64,000 nucleotides of DNA from Valencia hispanica. Lineage: Eukaryota; Chordata; Actinopteri; Cyprinodontiformes; Valenciidae. Under the pieces are notes generated by a model, which was not told the origin of the DNA, made no database searches, and saw only the letters and a list, made by a program, of their open reading frames with translations. This document shows positions 62,581 to 64,000 of this stretch, in pieces. The stretch is from positions 46,209,680-46,273,679 of the forward strand of contig OY747702.1 in NCBI GenBank assembly GCA_963556495.2, read 5' to 3'. How positions within the stretch are numbered: position 1 is the stretch's first letter; each line of letters opens with the position of its first letter. A program made the translations under genes and the position numbers.

Positions 62581-64000
62581 TCTGGTCAGGATTTCCATTT
62601 ACAAAACAAACGTAGCTGACAGGAAACACCTTAGTCGGCAACACACCACAAAGAACAGAGTCCATCTGTTTAGCTGCACTTTGAACCAGGTACGTCAGCA
62701 TACCTGAGAAACAATCAACTACAACAACACCAGCAGCCCCACCCGTCTGAGCCGTCTCTCTGCAGTATCTCTCCACTGCTAATGGAAGACAGCTGCAGAG
62801 CTCAGATCAATAGACTTTTCCATTGCGAGGCAGAGAGCAGGACGTCCAAGTGGGTAATTCCTGTAATAATGACCGTCAGGAATTTGAGTCACGCTCCATC
62901 ATCGCTTCCCATCAACCCCCCACTCCCATGTCGTGTCCTTCCCGAGTGTGACTGCTTCCTTCAGCTGCTGAGGAGCTGGGCGGTGCTGCAGGAGCGACGG
63001 CGTGTTAATCAGACACAGGAGCATTAGAAAAACTAGATTTAAGCCTGTTTATTTACCCATGAGGGGAAACGTCTCATTAATAACATAACACCCCTACTCT
63101 ACTTATACTCCTATTTTTTACCTCAAACCTTTTAAACAGGAGGTGTAAAATTGCCTCTTTTACATCTTCTTGACAGTTTCATGTGCTAGACTCTTGTTGG
63201 TGGGCAGAGTAGCTTCCTGGAGTTATTTAATGAACTTTAAAGGAATCCTTGGGCAAATTTCTTAACCTGCAGCCGAACCAGGTGAGCTGGTTCTTCCAGT
63301 TTCCACTCATTGTGCCAAGTACAACAAACCTACTGCTGTGACAGTTTTTATTTGTACCAATCAGACAGTGGGAAGCGTTACTTTCACAAGTAGTAAATCT
63401 GGATGAATCATTTTCACATTCACACATAGAGCTTCAGAAAGCCTTTCCCCTCCTTCCTGACAGCTGAACAAATGAACAGAACCTGAAACAAACAGCACTC
63501 TTTTTTTTTTAAACTGTTATTGTGTGAGTGACTTGAATATTTTTAAACGGTCATCATAAAACACTCAGAAGCAAAGGAGAAGCAACGAAGAGATACTGTG
63601 ACTCTCGTCTTGACAGTAAAAATAAATAAAAATTAAAAATCGGTCGGTTCCATACTCGTCTATCTGTTCTGCTAAAAGCTTAACGTCACTCTTCCTTTTC
63701 TCTCACCTCGCTGACTTTTGAACCATTTTTTCATTCATTCTCTTCAAGAGACAAACAATCAGGGTGGAAGATGTGTTTAGTACCACTAGATGATTGTTTT
63801 AAGAAGGCAAAGATCAGCTTTTATTAAGCATATAATGCATAGGTGGCCATGGTTCACCCATTACTGGAAAAAACCTGTTCACCGACTGCATACAGCAAAA
63901 TTAACACCTTGAATCAAGCTGTCCATTAACTACAATGGTGTCTATTAGTAGCCTTGTGAAAGCAGGAATGATCCAGTTTGTCTGCAAAAGAGGCAGTCCT
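62581..64000. other. Window end, no gene seen
   Basis: I looked for the missing first zdhhc9 coding exon on the - strand (it should end in a codon fragment GA before a donor) and did not find it. Moderately GC-rich text at 62880-63005 and T/A runs at 63500-63510 are the only visible features. Confidence 0.4.

Overview
This is animal nuclear DNA, almost certainly from a teleost fish. It is AT-rich, its genes are split by GT-AG introns, and it is full of fish-type Tc1, hAT and LINE debris. I see no bacterial or phage gene organisation. The species cannot be named from the sequence.

Three protein-coding genes are supported by exon-by-exon translation, with splice sites and phases that join without a gap. 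(1) xpnpep2, + strand, 153-14121: 16 exons for the last ~541 residues of a GPI-anchored X-prolyl aminopeptidase; its 5' exons lie before the window. (2) sash3, + strand, 21993-32301: a complete 8-exon gene for a 396-residue SLY/SH3/SAM lymphocyte adaptor. (3) zdhhc9, - strand, 38545-57432: the last 8 coding exons (~328 residues) of a DHHC palmitoyltransferase; its 5' exon(s) lie beyond base 64000. Gene order and orientation match human Xq26 as I remember it (XPNPEP2 +, SASH3 +, ZDHHC9 -), so this is a conserved synteny block. The three proteins act in different places (cell-surface peptide trimming, immune-cell signalling, Ras palmitoylation at the Golgi). Nothing here suggests they form one functional system.

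The most notable gene-structure feature is in zdhhc9. One intron (45782-47278, read on the - strand) starts AT, ends AC, and carries a perfect U12 5' splice site and a branch site about 11 nt from its end. It is a minor-spliceosome AT-AC intron.

The introns and intergenic DNA are packed with mobile-element remains. There are many Tc1/mariner copies, one near full length at 33264-34452 between sash3 and zdhhc9. There are two inverted copies of one ~410 bp hAT-like element, one with a perfect 8-bp target duplication. Others include inverted-repeat MITEs, LINE/Rex1-like fragments and simple repeats. Several are nested, most clearly a Tc1 copy at 60715-62580 interrupted by two later insertions. 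Two foldback structures lie in a sash3 intron. I found no undescribed multi-gene system. The interesting items are the U12 intron, the nested and palindromic elements, and a transposon end 26 bp from an exon.
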